This document shows, piece by piece, positions 27,810 to 37,459 of a stretch of 64,000 nt of DNA. How positions within the stretch are numbered: the stretch's first letter is position 1; every line of letters begins with the position of its first letter. A program made the translations under genes and the position numbers. The stretch is from positions 1-64,000 of the forward strand of contig JAIPCZ010000008.1 of assembly GCA_021737975.1 (NCBI GenBank), in the 5' to 3' direction. Source of the DNA: Polaromonas sp. (GTDB lineage Bacteria > Pseudomonadota > Gammaproteobacteria > Burkholderiales > Burkholderiaceae_C). Below the pieces are notes generated by a model. It worked only from the letters and a program-made list of their open reading frames with translations. It was not told the DNA's origin and did no database searches.

Positions 27810-28844
27810 TCACCTGACTAGAACGCTCTTGAGTGGCCCACTGCGTGCCGCTCCTTGAAATGCTTCGGCGGCCAGCCGAAATGGAAAGACAGTGACAAGC
27901 TTTTCCCATGGGATCTCCGCCGACAGCAGAAGGTCTAGCGCCTGTGAACCACCGTCTGCGGCGAGGTACGGGAACGGCCCCTTGGCGCCAACAACGGTCA
28001 ATTCCTTTCGGAAAATTGGCAGTGGAGCGAAGTCAACGACACCAGCCGGCACGCCGCCGAGGATCACCGTTCCGCCAAGTCCGGCAAGATCAACGGCCAA
28101 GCGGAACACCGCAGCGATGCCGGTCGCATCAATGACCAAATCGAAGCTTGGCGCCATGATCGGCGTCGCAGGAAGCTTTCCGGGCTCGAGTTGCACGCAC
28201 TCGTCAAGTCCAAGATCGCGGCCTTGTGCGATACGGTCAGCCGAGGTATCGGCGCCGATGATGCACACGTCAGGGGTCGATTTCTTGAGCAGCAAAGCGG
28301 CAAGCATTCCCATCATGCCCAACCCGAGAACCAGCACACGCGAACCGCGCGCGACCGCAACGCGTGTCGCGATGCGCATCGCACAACTGAGCGGCTCAAA
28401 AAGGGTAGCCCTGACATCGTCGATCGCATCGGGGATTTTGATGATCGGCCTGAAGCCCTGCGCGCAGTTCGCCAGGCTATATTGCGCAAAGCCTCCCGGG
28501 TTGTACTGGTTTGCCGACACCAAGCAGTAGTTCGGAAATCCGCGCTGGCAGGGTTCGCAGTGTCCGCAGGCGTGCGCGAGCCCCGCAGCGATGCGATCAC
28601 CGATTTTGAAGTCTTCGACTCCTTTTCCGACGGACACGACCTTACCGGAAAATTCGTGGCCAAAGAATGCGGGCTCCATTTCTCCCTGACGATAGAGCCG
28701 AAGGTCGCTACCGCATATGCCGCAGGCACTTACCTCGATCAATACTTGATCCTGGCCTGGCTCAGGCACATCGACTCTTGCGAATTCGACTCGCTCGGGT
28801 CCGAGAATCGTGAGCGCCTCGCACGATCGCACCGCCGTATTCAT
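27810..28844 (-). CDS. Zinc-dependent medium-chain dehydrogenase (polyol/threonine-dehydrogenase-like)
   Basis: 344 residues. Catalytic zinc region CGICGSDL with GHEFSGKV, structural zinc lobe CGHCEPCQRGFPNYC, and a Rossmann motif VLGLGMMGMLAA. Related enzymes oxidise sugar alcohols, sugar acids or threonine at C2/C3. It overlaps the end of the upstream Gfo/Idh/MocA gene (ATGA), so the two oxidoreductases are translated together and probably act in succession. Confidence 0.88.
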   Translation of the reverse strand: MNTAVRSCEALTILGPERVEFARVDVPEPGQDQVLIEVSACGICGSDLRLYRQGEMEPAFFGHEFSGKVVSVGKGVEDFKIGDRIAAGLAHACGHCEPCQRGFPNYCLVSANQYNPGGFAQYSLANCAQGFRPIIKIPDAIDDVRATLFEPLSCAMRIATRVAVARGSRVLVLGLGMMGMLAALLLKKSTPDVCIIGADTSADRIAQGRDLGLDECVQLEPGKLPATPIMAPSFDLVIDATGIAAVFRLAVDLAGLGGTVILGGVPAGVVDFAPLPIFRKELTVVGAKGPFPYLAADGGSQALDLLLSAEIPWEKLVTVFPFRLAAEAFQGAARSGPLKSVLVR

Positions 28845-29839
28845 AGCGCGACCACTTGCCGCTCGCGCCCTGAAAGATAGGCGGCGTCGATGAGCTTCAT
28901 CACCTTGACCATTTCGCCAACCGATGCGCTCGGTCGGTTCCCGGCAACCAGGTCATCCAGGGTCTTGCGGATGAAGATCGGGTAAAAGAGATCTGTATTC
29001 GTGTCGATCTTCTTCTCGATGCGAGTCCCATCGTGGCTCGCCCAAGCGTACTCGCCATCGCGGATTTCCATGTACCCCTTGGTCGTTGTTAGACAGCATT
29101 CGAAGTGACGTGGATGCGCTTTATCCTGAGGATAAGCGTAGCCGGTTTCGACCGTGCAAACGACGTCGTCGTCAGTAGACAGGACGACGGTGGAAAAATC
29201 TTCGACGTCGATGCCATACTTCCGACGACTCGGCACCGCGTACACGCGACTGACCGAGTTCGCTTCGAGCAGGCGCAATGAAAAATCGAGGAAATGTACT
29301 GCAAGGTTGATCGTGCAACCGCCGCCGGATGACTCAGGATCGAGCAGCCACGCGCTGTCGGCCTTCGGGTAGCGTGACGGTGGACCGGCGATGAAGCGAA
29401 AGTAGGCGTTGGTGAGATCGCCGAATGCGCCTGCCGACTTCAACTCATCGATCATCACCTGGATCGGACTATGGCGAAATACGAAAGGCACCGCGATGAA
29501 GGCGTTCTCACGCTCGACGGCCAGGCACAGTGCTTCGATTTCGGATGCCGACCGGCCCATCGGCTTTTCCATCGCGAAGGGAATCTTCTGTTCGATCAGA
29601 TGTGCCGCTATCGCCGGCATATCCCGGTGACGGCCAAACGCGAAGACGAAATCAGGCTGGGCTTCGATCAACATATCTTTGTAATCGACGCACGCCTTAC
29701 AGCCGAATCGAGCCGCTACCCGGGCAGCGACCTCCGGGATCTGGTCAGACACACCGACGACGCGAACGTCCATGGATGCGAGTGCGTCGATGTACAGGGG
29801 CGCGTGCCAGTGCGAAACTTCGATGAGCGCGATTTTCAT
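28841..29839 (-). CDS. Gfo/Idh/MocA-family oxidoreductase (first gene of the island operon)
   Basis: 332 residues. Rossmann strand at the N-terminus (MKIALIEV, an unusual variant without the usual GxGxxG), followed by FAMEKPMG, and a C-terminal substrate domain. It is the promoter-proximal gene of the minus-strand cluster. With the second family member at 22842-23843 it may form a redox pair, such as oxidation to a keto intermediate and later reduction, as known for sugar-acid pathways. Confidence 0.85.
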   Translation of the reverse strand: MKIALIEVSHWHAPLYIDALASMDVRVVGVSDQIPEVAARVAARFGCKACVDYKDMLIEAQPDFVFAFGRHRDMPAIAAHLIEQKIPFAMEKPMGRSASEIEALCLAVERENAFIAVPFVFRHSPIQVMIDELKSAGAFGDLTNAYFRFIAGPPSRYPKADSAWLLDPESSGGGCTINLAVHFLDFSLRLLEANSVSRVYAVPSRRKYGIDVEDFSTVVLSTDDDVVCTVETGYAYPQDKAHPRHFECCLTTTKGYMEIRDGEYAWASHDGTRIEKKIDTNTDLFYPIFIRKTLDDLVAGNRPSASVGEMVKVMKLIDAAYLSGRERQVVAL

Positions 29840-29950
29840 TTGGCTTTCCGTTGGGTTGACCGGCCACCAGCACTGAACAAAGTTGAAAAGATCTCTAACA
29901 AGAAATCATTAAAGTCACTCTTCACGATTTTTCCCCTTGAAAAAATTTAA

Positions 29951-30009
29951 GTTCACATATATGAACTCGTTTCACAAATAGTATCTACGACGAATCAACA
30001 ATCTGTCAA
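29951..30009 (-). promoter_or_regulatory. Candidate promoter and operator of the catabolic operon
   Basis: On the minus strand a -35 TTGACA (30004-30009) and a -10 GATACT (29980-29985) are 18 bases apart. Just downstream lie an imperfect palindrome GTTCACATATATGAAC (29951-29966) and a related half GTTTCACAAAT (29969-29979). Their position at the transcription start suits a repressor such as the IclR protein encoded in the cluster. Confidence 0.5.
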
Positions 30010-30359
30010 GTTTTTTTCGACAGTTTTTTTCGATAGCCTCGACCGGGCGCGCAACAGGGGCGCCGTGGCTCGACGCTAGGCGCGTTCTTCTTCTAGATAT
30101 CGTTCCAGGAGACAGAGGAGGTCGAGGTAGTGGAGTTAACTTATGTCGGCCAGGTGAAGGAATACGAACCCGCAATCTGGGTGACCGCTTTGGTATTCCT
30201 GACCAAGACCGCGAATGGCCGGTCCTCACTTTCGTCGACGACTGTAGTGGCCAGGTTGATGTCCGCCGCGAACGGCTTGTGACGGGCAATGAATTGGGCA
30301 ACCCGTCAGCTGCCTGTCGTGGTCGGCAGCAATGGGTCTACCGGAGCCGGTCAATTTTT

Positions 30360-30435
30360 TCTAAAGCCGACCGTGAAGATTGAACGTCAAGTCTGGAGAA
30401 AGTGCTTCACCCGCAAGGCAGCGGGAGCAGTCAGT
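30360..30435. repeat. Dispersed repeat, copy 1
   Basis: This 76-base segment aligns without gaps to 31691-31766 with roughly two thirds to three quarters identity, sharing AAAGC-GAC-GT-AA-AT-GAACG, GGAGAAA, ACCCG and GCAGCGGGAGC. It is not part of a recognisable gene. Confidence 0.6.
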
Positions 30436-30583
30436 GGCGATTTGGCGTTGGGTGACTCAGATGGGCTGATAGTGGAAATTGGATTGTGCGAATTGAGCGC
30501 CTGAAACCAGCCGCTCTGTCCGTCTTTAGCTGGCCATGACACGCGGACGGCCTTGCTGACCCACGTGAAGGGCGCCGGAGCAC

Positions 30584-30800
30584 ACAGTGGGAAACGGCAG
30601 GGAGGCCAAATTTCTGGCCGACACCGGCGCATCGCTTGTCAGCGTGAGTGAAGATTCGCGCAGGAAGCGTTTATCCGTGGCCACGTGCGAACCACTTTTC
30701 AAACGGCCATTGGAGATCGGCTCGGGCGGGTGGTCGGTGGTGTAACTATGTCGGTTGGACCCGTCAGCCTAACCAACGTCAAGGTAGACGTGGGCATTTG
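30584..30800 (+). pseudogene. Remnant of a retropepsin-like aspartic protease gene
   Basis: One frame reads VGNGREAKFLADTGASLVSV, matching the N-terminal half of the TIGR02281-type clan AA proteases with the DTGAS catalytic triad motif, and stops at 30743. A second frame immediately after reads VGPVSLTNVKVDVG, which matches the strand that precedes the C-terminal part in that family. A frameshift and loss of the rest are therefore likely. No start codon with a ribosome site is visible. Confidence 0.55.
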
Positions 30801-30850
30801 CGCCAGCCTACAAACCCCTGTGGGCTGTCACGCTGGGCACACTGGTGCGA

Positions 30851-31237
30851 TCACAGCTCACCCAAGGGCTTGTCGGTTACGCGCTTCAGCGTGAAGTGGT
30901 TGTCGTCAAGGGACAATTCTGAGACATTCATCGCGCGGCGCTCGACCGGGCGTGGTGCCTGACTGTGCGCGGCAGGGGTTAGCACAGGGTCGACCTTGTT
31001 GACGCTCACATCGAACTCTTCGACCTGTTCAATGTAGCGTTTGGCCAGCATGATGGTATGGCGCTTTGTGCCCTTGTCGTCGTAGGCATGCAGAGGCAAG
31101 AAACTGCGCTCATCATTCATGACATCTTGCAAACGATCAGACTCGCCCAGGTAGAACAAGCCCATCAAGCGTGTTCCATCATGCATCTTCACGTAAACCT
31201 TGAGATCTTGTTTGTGTGCTTTGTTTGCAGTGTTCAT
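30851..31237 (-). CDS. Uncharacterised small protein (DUF6812-like)
   Basis: 128 residues. The part from about residue 10 to 75 (VYVKMHDGTRLMG...ERSFLPLHAYD...IEQVEEFD) looks like a small beta-barrel domain with a basic, soluble character; the last 50 residues are probably disordered. I recall similar proteins annotated as DUF6812, but this is not certain. It is the only intact gene in the repeat-rich stretch 29.9-32.1 kb. Start at 31237 rather than the longer frame, because the conserved part begins soon after. Confidence 0.6.
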   Translation of the reverse strand: MNTANKAHKQDLKVYVKMHDGTRLMGLFYLGESDRLQDVMNDERSFLPLHAYDDKGTKRHTIMLAKRYIEQVEEFDVSVNKVDPVLTPAAHSQAPRPVERRAMNVSELSLDDNHFTLKRVTDKPLGEL

Positions 31238-31879
31238 GGTTCTTGGCTTGGTGGCTAACAGGTCAAAACGCAAATGATCCATACCCGGTTTTTCAACCTC
31301 ATGTTGAGCTTACCCACATTTTTTAACAGCGCTTCAAGTCAGGCTTGTTCGGGCAATAACGCTGCAATTTTTTTCCTCAATGGCGTCGCCAAAGCGTTGT
31401 GCGGCCAACGTTGAGTCGACTCCGACACGCATGAGCACTTCGCACAGGACTTTCCAGCAATGGCGACGAGTCCTGTCCAGGCCCTTGAAAAGGGATTTTA
31501 ATTGGCACCTCCGAAGTTAGCTTTTACAGGCGCTTATTGTGACCTCTTTTACCCCGGAAGATGCTGATTTGTGCCATCGACAGTCCGGAAAGAACGCCGC
31601 CCGGCCACGCCGTTGGTTCGGGCACTCAGCCGACCGTCAACCGGAAATTCTGAGGGTCGGCTTAGGGTCTTCTGGAGCCAGCCAGCTTTCTCGAAAGCTG
31701 ACAGTCAAAATCGAACGGCTGCAATGGAGAAAAACGTGGACCCGGGCCGCAGCGGGAGCCGACGTTCATTGGAGGCACTCGCATTGAGCCAATAATACTT
31801 GTGTCGTGGCGCAGGCCCACTTGCAATCTCTCTCAAGTTATCCCCCATTTGCAGCTTGTCTTGCCATTAAAGTAGTCGG
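31238..31879. other. Repeat-like intergenic DNA, no convincing gene
   Basis: 642 bases. It holds the second repeat copy (31691-31766). On the minus strand around 31360-31510 an open stretch contains VLMRVGVDSTLAAQRFGDAI, which could be a gene fragment, but no start or family could be assigned. Confidence 0.5.
31691..31766. repeat. Dispersed repeat, copy 2
   Basis: Gapless counterpart of the segment at 30360-30435. It is preceded by GGTCGGCTTAGGGTCTTCTG-like text, a kind of intergenic repeat that I associate with environmental proteobacteria, although I cannot verify this here. Confidence 0.6.
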
Positions 31880-32072
31880 ATGCACATAGCCATACTCACA
31901 TTTGACGGTTTCAACGAACTCGACTCTTTGGTAGCCCCCGGCATTTTGAATCGTGTCAAGAAGCCTGATTGGCGCACAATGTTCCGGCACCCTGATGCTG
32001 GCCAAACTTGGGCTTTTGAAGTCGATTCCCGACTGCACCGACCTGCTGACGAAACCGTGGGTACAAGCAGCC
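31880..32072 (+). pseudogene. DJ-1/PfpI-family gene with internal deletion
   Basis: The frame from ATG 31880 encodes MHIAILTFDGFNELDSL and NRVKKPDWR, the N-terminus of a DJ-1/PfpI amidotransferase-like protein. At about 31970-31977 the reading jumps: in another frame AQCSGTLMLAKLGLL follows, the nucleophile-elbow cysteine region, then DCTDLLTKPWVQ. About 60 residues between them are missing and the C-terminus is lost. The whole piece ends where the host-attachment gene ends on the other strand. Confidence 0.72.
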
Positions 32073-32101
32073 CGCCCTGCAAAAGCCGGTGACTGCGGCA
32101 A

Positions 32102-32560
32102 TCAGGCGGGCAGCGCCAGGGCGTGATCGATGCTCTTTTTCAATTCGTTGCCGGTGAATTGGGTCAGGTCGCTGGCCACGCTGCGCTTCAAGGCATTGCC
32201 GGCGCTCAGGTTCAGCAATGCCTTGATCTCACCGAGCATCGGGCTGCTTGCGATCAGCACCAGCGAACTGTAGCGTTTGGCGGCAATCGAGTCGTTGAGG
32301 TAGGTGGCCAGTTCCTGGGCAAAGCTGGCGCGGGCCTTGTCTTGCGCCTCGGTGCGGGGCTCGAACTGGGTGCCGGCGTGCCCGGTGCGTCCATGGCCCT
32401 TGCCAGCGGCGCCGGTGAGCTTGCCGCCGCCTGCCTCACCCGCCAGGCTGGCGCGCGGGAATACGAAGTCGGTCAGCTCGGTGAGCGAATGATCCGAGGC
32501 ATGCCGCTCGAAGCAACGTGCCCGCTCGCCATTGGCGAGCAAAATCCAGGTCTTGTTCAT
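32102..32560 (-). CDS. Host attachment protein family (COG5622-like)
   Basis: 152 residues: MNKTWILLANGERARCFERH is the typical start, followed by a glycine/histidine-rich linker and FAQELATYLN, LVLIASSPMLGEIKALL and a C-terminal DLTQF segment. The name comes from an Agrobacterium attachment phenotype; the molecular role is unknown, and the fold resembles eRF1-like domains. It begins 24 bases after groEL stops, on the same strand, so it is likely co-transcribed. Confidence 0.85.
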   Translation of the reverse strand: MNKTWILLANGERARCFERHASDHSLTELTDFVFPRASLAGEAGGGKLTGAAGKGHGRTGHAGTQFEPRTEAQDKARASFAQELATYLNDSIAAKRYSSLVLIASSPMLGEIKALLNLSAGNALKRSVASDLTQFTGNELKKSIDHALALPA

Positions 32561-32584
32561 GATGGTCCTTTTGGTGGGTTCGGG

Positions 32585-34222
<1,638 letters not shown>

Positions 34223-34252
34223 GGCGGAGGTCTTGAAGTGTGACTTGAGGCC

Positions 34253-34294
34253 ATGCTAGGTCCGGGCCAATGCATGATGAATGAGAAATCTCAA
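34253..34294 (-). promoter_or_regulatory. FNR/Anr-like site plus -10 box upstream of groEL2
   Basis: On the minus strand TTGAGATTTCTCAT (34281-34294) is followed by TAGCAT at 34253-34258, 29.5 bases from the centre of the site, with CCTAGCAT context identical to the cfa promoter. Transcription would begin near 34246. The site could also act on the divergent cytochrome gene, where CAAAAT (34316-34321) is a weaker -10. Confidence 0.5.
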
Positions 34295-34359
34295 TTCAGC
34301 AGAAGTTAATGCTTTCAAAATGAAGCATGCCTTCGGCAAGAATGAAAGAGGTGATGACC

Positions 34360-34848
34360 ATGAAGAAGTTTGCTGTGAGCCTGTTGTGCAGGACTACCGT
34401 GGTATCGGCCTTCTTGCTGGGCGGCTGCGCTGTGGAGGTGGAGAACACGAAGGCCGCTGAGGAACTTGCGCGACTGGCACAGCCGCCGGGTTCTGTCTAT
34501 ACCGGCTGGCGCGTCTTTCAGGACCGCTGCGCGACTTGCCATGGCGCCCCTGCGACCGGTACCGTGGCCGCTCCCGATTTGTTACCCATTGTTCGCAACC
34601 TGGGTCCGCGCCGATTCGTCGGGCTGGTGCTGATGCGCTACGACTGGAGTCTGCCGGTGGGGCAGGCCGGTGCTGACATCGCCGCGCGTGACGCCCTGAT
34701 CGAAGGTGTCATGCAACGCAAGGAGGGCGCGCTCACGATGCCCGCATGGCAGGGTGAGCCGCGGGTGAACGCCCACATCATGGATCTGTATGCCTACCTC
34801 TCGGCGCGGGCCGATGGGTTGCAGGGACCGGGCCGTCCGGCGCCATAG
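34360..34848 (+). CDS. Lipoprotein monohaem cytochrome c
   Basis: 162 residues. A lipoprotein signal with lipobox LLGGC (Cys about 26) precedes one CATCH haem motif; a methionine ligand candidate occurs in LTMPAW near residue 133. It should be an outer- or periplasm-facing electron carrier. The start at 34360 is chosen for GAGGTG six bases upstream. Divergent from groEL2 across a 137-base region containing the FNR-like site. Confidence 0.85.
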   Translation: MKKFAVSLLCRTTVVSAFLLGGCAVEVENTKAAEELARLAQPPGSVYTGWRVFQDRCATCHGAPATGTVAAPDLLPIVRNLGPRRFVGLVLMRYDWSLPVGQAGADIAARDALIEGVMQRKEGALTMPAWQGEPRVNAHIMDLYAYLSARADGLQGPGRPAP

Positions 34849-34879
34849 CGTGGCACTCACGGCAGGAGGTCCAAGCAAA

Positions 34880-36121
34880 ATGAAAACGACCGAAGGCTTG
34901 TTTAAGCAGGGGATTTTGGTGGCCGTGCTGGCTCTCTCGGCCTGTGGTGGAGGCGGTGGCGGCGATTTGGTCATCCCTCCCTTCTGGAGTCGTGGCGGCG
35001 TCGTGGTCGCCGACTTCAACGGGGACGGGCGTGATGACCTTGCCGTTGCCGCGACCTACATTGCGGGGCCGCCGCCCCATCCAGGCCACGTGGAAATTTA
35101 CCTGCAAAGTGCGGTGGGCGCCTTTGATGCGCCGGTCCGCTACCCAATCGGCCCGGACCCCTGGGGCATGTCAGCCGGCGACGTGAATGGTGATGGTCAT
35201 GCGGATCTGGTGATTGCCACACCAAATGCGCTGCCGATTCAGGTCAATACCATCAGCGACAGCGGCGGCATTTCGCTCTTGCGTCAGGATACTGCCCATC
35301 CGGGAAGTTTTCTGGCCTCGCAGTGGCTGGCCACAGGCGGTATGGCCGAAGATGCTGCTATGGCAGATCTGAACGGCGATGCAGTGGCGGACCTGATTGT
35401 CGCGGACGGTGTCTTGGTTAATGGCCGTGCCCTGCTGTTGCTGCAGCATCCGGGTGCACCCGGGACGTTTTTGGTACCCGTGTCCCTTCTGATCGGTAGT
35501 GGCCGGGGTTCGGAGGAGGTTGCTGTGGCAGACCTCAATGGAGACGGCCGAACCGACATCATTTTGGCTGCCTATGACCACGTCGCTGTTTTTTACCAGC
35601 ATGCGTTTGGCGGTTTTAATCCGGTGGCGTTGCTTCCCGCGGGTCTGCGGGTCCAGGGCGTTGCGGTGGAAGACCTCGATGGCGATGGTCGTGCTGACAT
35701 TGTTGCTGCCAACGCAGGCAATGCGCCAGCGGGCGGCACGGGTGGTGCCGGCGTGACCGTGTTGCTGCAGAAAAGTTCAGGTGCTTTCGTTGTCACAAAT
35801 CTTCCCGTGGCCGACGGTGCGCGCCACGTTGCCATTGGCGACCTCAACCAGGATGGCGTCCCCGACCTGTCGGTCGTGTCGATGGTCTACCAGAACCTGT
35901 CATTGCCATCGCGCGTCTCGGTCCTGTTGCAGTCCGCTGCCAGTCGGGGCCAGTTCACGGTTGCAGGCGTATACAACGGACCGGACCCGGGGAGCTTCAT
36001 CGCCATCGGTGACATGAATGGCGATGGCCGCAACGATCTTGTCGTGGAGACCGGCCCCAGTGTGCTCATGCAATCGGCCTCAGTCCCAGGGACCTTTGAA
36101 GCTGTCAGGGCCTTGCGCTGA
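34880..36121 (+). CDS. FG-GAP/VCBS-repeat lipoprotein (seven-bladed propeller)
   Basis: 413 residues. Lipobox LSAC near residue 22 is followed by a glycine run. Seven calcium-binding FG-GAP motifs of the form D-x-N/D-G-D-G-x-x-D-(L/I) are spaced about 50-60 residues apart (DFNGDGRDDL, DVNGDGHADL, DLNGDAVADL, DLNGDGRTDI, DLDGDGRADI, DLNQDGVPDL, DMNGDGRNDL). This predicts one complete integrin-like propeller on the cell surface or in the periplasm. AGGAGG precedes the start; it lies 31 bases after the cytochrome gene. Confidence 0.85.
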   Translation: MKTTEGLFKQGILVAVLALSACGGGGGGDLVIPPFWSRGGVVVADFNGDGRDDLAVAATYIAGPPPHPGHVEIYLQSAVGAFDAPVRYPIGPDPWGMSAGDVNGDGHADLVIATPNALPIQVNTISDSGGISLLRQDTAHPGSFLASQWLATGGMAEDAAMADLNGDAVADLIVADGVLVNGRALLLLQHPGAPGTFLVPVSLLIGSGRGSEEVAVADLNGDGRTDIILAAYDHVAVFYQHAFGGFNPVALLPAGLRVQGVAVEDLDGDGRADIVAANAGNAPAGGTGGAGVTVLLQKSSGAFVVTNLPVADGARHVAIGDLNQDGVPDLSVVSMVYQNLSLPSRVSVLLQSAASRGQFTVAGVYNGPDPGSFIAIGDMNGDGRNDLVVETGPSVLMQSASVPGTFEAVRALR

Positions 36122-36189
36122 ATGAGGCGTGGAATCAGACAAATTTCGAAAATCAGCATGAATTTCAGGAAGAAGAAAGAGGTTCTGAC

Positions 36190-36759
36190 GTGTTGACCCA
36201 AACCATCCACCGCTCGTCCCTAGCGGCTTTTATGACGCTGCTGCTGGTCGGCTGTGCCACCAGCACAAGCCATGTTGAGGTGCCGATCAATGTGCTGCAA
36301 GCAATTCCCCATGCCAAGGAGGCGCCGCGACGGGCACAGGTTCAGGTGACGGACATCCGCAAGGACCTTAACCTCGAACGCACCAGCATTGGCGGCGTTT
36401 CGATGGGTCGGACCACACTGAAGCCGCCAGAAATCGAACTGGTGCAGAAACTGGTCGAGATGAAAGCCGATGAGGTGCTGTTGCGCCGTGGCGAGACCGA
36501 GCCGCAGACGGTTTTGTGCGGTATCCGGGTGTTCATGATCGCGACACCGGCAACCGTCGTGTATTGGGACATCAACACGACAATCGAACTGGTGCTGCGC
36601 GTGCGCGGGCAAGACCGAACCGTTTCCGGTGCCGCGACTGAGCGCACCTTCATCTGGCCATCCGATGAGATCATTCAGCGGGTGACAACCGAAGCGCTGC
36701 GACAGTCAGGCGAAGACGCCGGCCGCGCGCTGACCGAACTCTTCGCTTTGCCGCACTGA
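36190..36759 (+). CDS. Lipoprotein of unknown function (YajG-like pattern)
   Basis: 189 residues from GTG with AAGAGGT upstream. Lipobox LLVGC near residue 22. The mature part alternates short strands, TIELVLRVRGQDR and a C-terminal helix ALTELFALP, a pattern like YajG-type lipoproteins, but the similarity is only by eye. Converges with the next gene, 28 bases apart. Confidence 0.65.
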   Translation: MLTQTIHRSSLAAFMTLLLVGCATSTSHVEVPINVLQAIPHAKEAPRRAQVQVTDIRKDLNLERTSIGGVSMGRTTLKPPEIELVQKLVEMKADEVLLRRGETEPQTVLCGIRVFMIATPATVVYWDINTTIELVLRVRGQDRTVSGAATERTFIWPSDEIIQRVTTEALRQSGEDAGRALTELFALPH

Positions 36760-36787
36760 TGGCCGGCTGTGGCGGGGAGTCGTCCTG

Positions 36788-37459
36788 TCACCGATCAACA
36801 GGCTGCGCAGCGGCGATCTGTCGGATCGCGACAGCAAGCCGTGTGCCGAGCTCGTGACAAGCCGCTGTTTGGGTACGCGCCAGAATTGGCAGGGGAAAAA
36901 TAAACGCTGGCATCACGCTGACCCCTTCGGCTTTGGCGCCTTCACGCCGTTGCACAGCGGCACCTTCCTCGAGCGACCAGAGCGCGGCGTCCAGAGCGGT
37001 GTTTTCATTGCGCCAGGCAAAGCCGAGACACCCACCACCGCCATAGCCGGCGCCGCACAGGACAAAGCCATCAGGCTTTGCTTTAAGCGTGTCGCCGGTG
37101 AACGCGACGAGGTAACGCAGTCCGTGGCGCGAAAGCCGTTCGCGAACCTCCTTGCGGGCCAGCATCGCGGCAAAAGCCTCTTCAGTCGCAGGCTGCGTTG
37201 CCGGTTCGAGCAGGGGAAACAGGGCATCGCGGATCGTGCTCTGCCGCACCACAATGATCTCGGGGGCAATGTCGCGAATCCGTGCAGTAAGGCAGTCTTC
37301 CATGTCACTTTTGAGCGCCTTGACCGCATCGCTCGGGTCGGCGGGCCACCAGACGATACCCACCCGGGTCGCCACAGAGGCCGGACTTTGAGAATGTGCC
37401 GGCAAACACGCCAGCAGGACTGCGGCAACACAGGCACGCGCCCACCCGGCGAGCGTCAT
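36788..37459 (-). CDS. Exported protein of unknown function
   Basis: 223 residues. A signal peptide ends near LPAHSQS (about residue 26). The mature protein has four cysteines and a glycine-rich CGAGYGGGGC segment. No known family is recognised. The start overlaps the stop of the next lipoprotein gene (ATGA), so both are expressed together. Confidence 0.65.
   Translation of the reverse strand: MTLAGWARACVAAVLLACLPAHSQSPASVATRVGIVWWPADPSDAVKALKSDMEDCLTARIRDIAPEIIVVRQSTIRDALFPLLEPATQPATEEAFAAMLARKEVRERLSRHGLRYLVAFTGDTLKAKPDGFVLCGAGYGGGGCLGFAWRNENTALDAALWSLEEGAAVQRREGAKAEGVSVMPAFIFPLPILARTQTAACHELGTRLAVAIRQIAAAQPVDR

Larger units (their letters stand above)
29840..30583. other. AT-rich leader and repeat-like DNA, no gene
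   Basis: The left 170 bases are the operon leader and promoter. The rest has short frames only, without ribosome sites. It carries the repeat copy at 30360-30435. Confidence 0.5.

Noticed and set aside
30648-30962. A plus-strand gene in the repeat-rich region
   Set aside because: The frame lacks a ribosome site and runs across the protease remnant and the opposite DUF6812-like gene; only a short part matches a family.
34223-34359. A groES gene next to groEL
   Set aside because: The 137-base gap is too short and holds only regulatory sequence.
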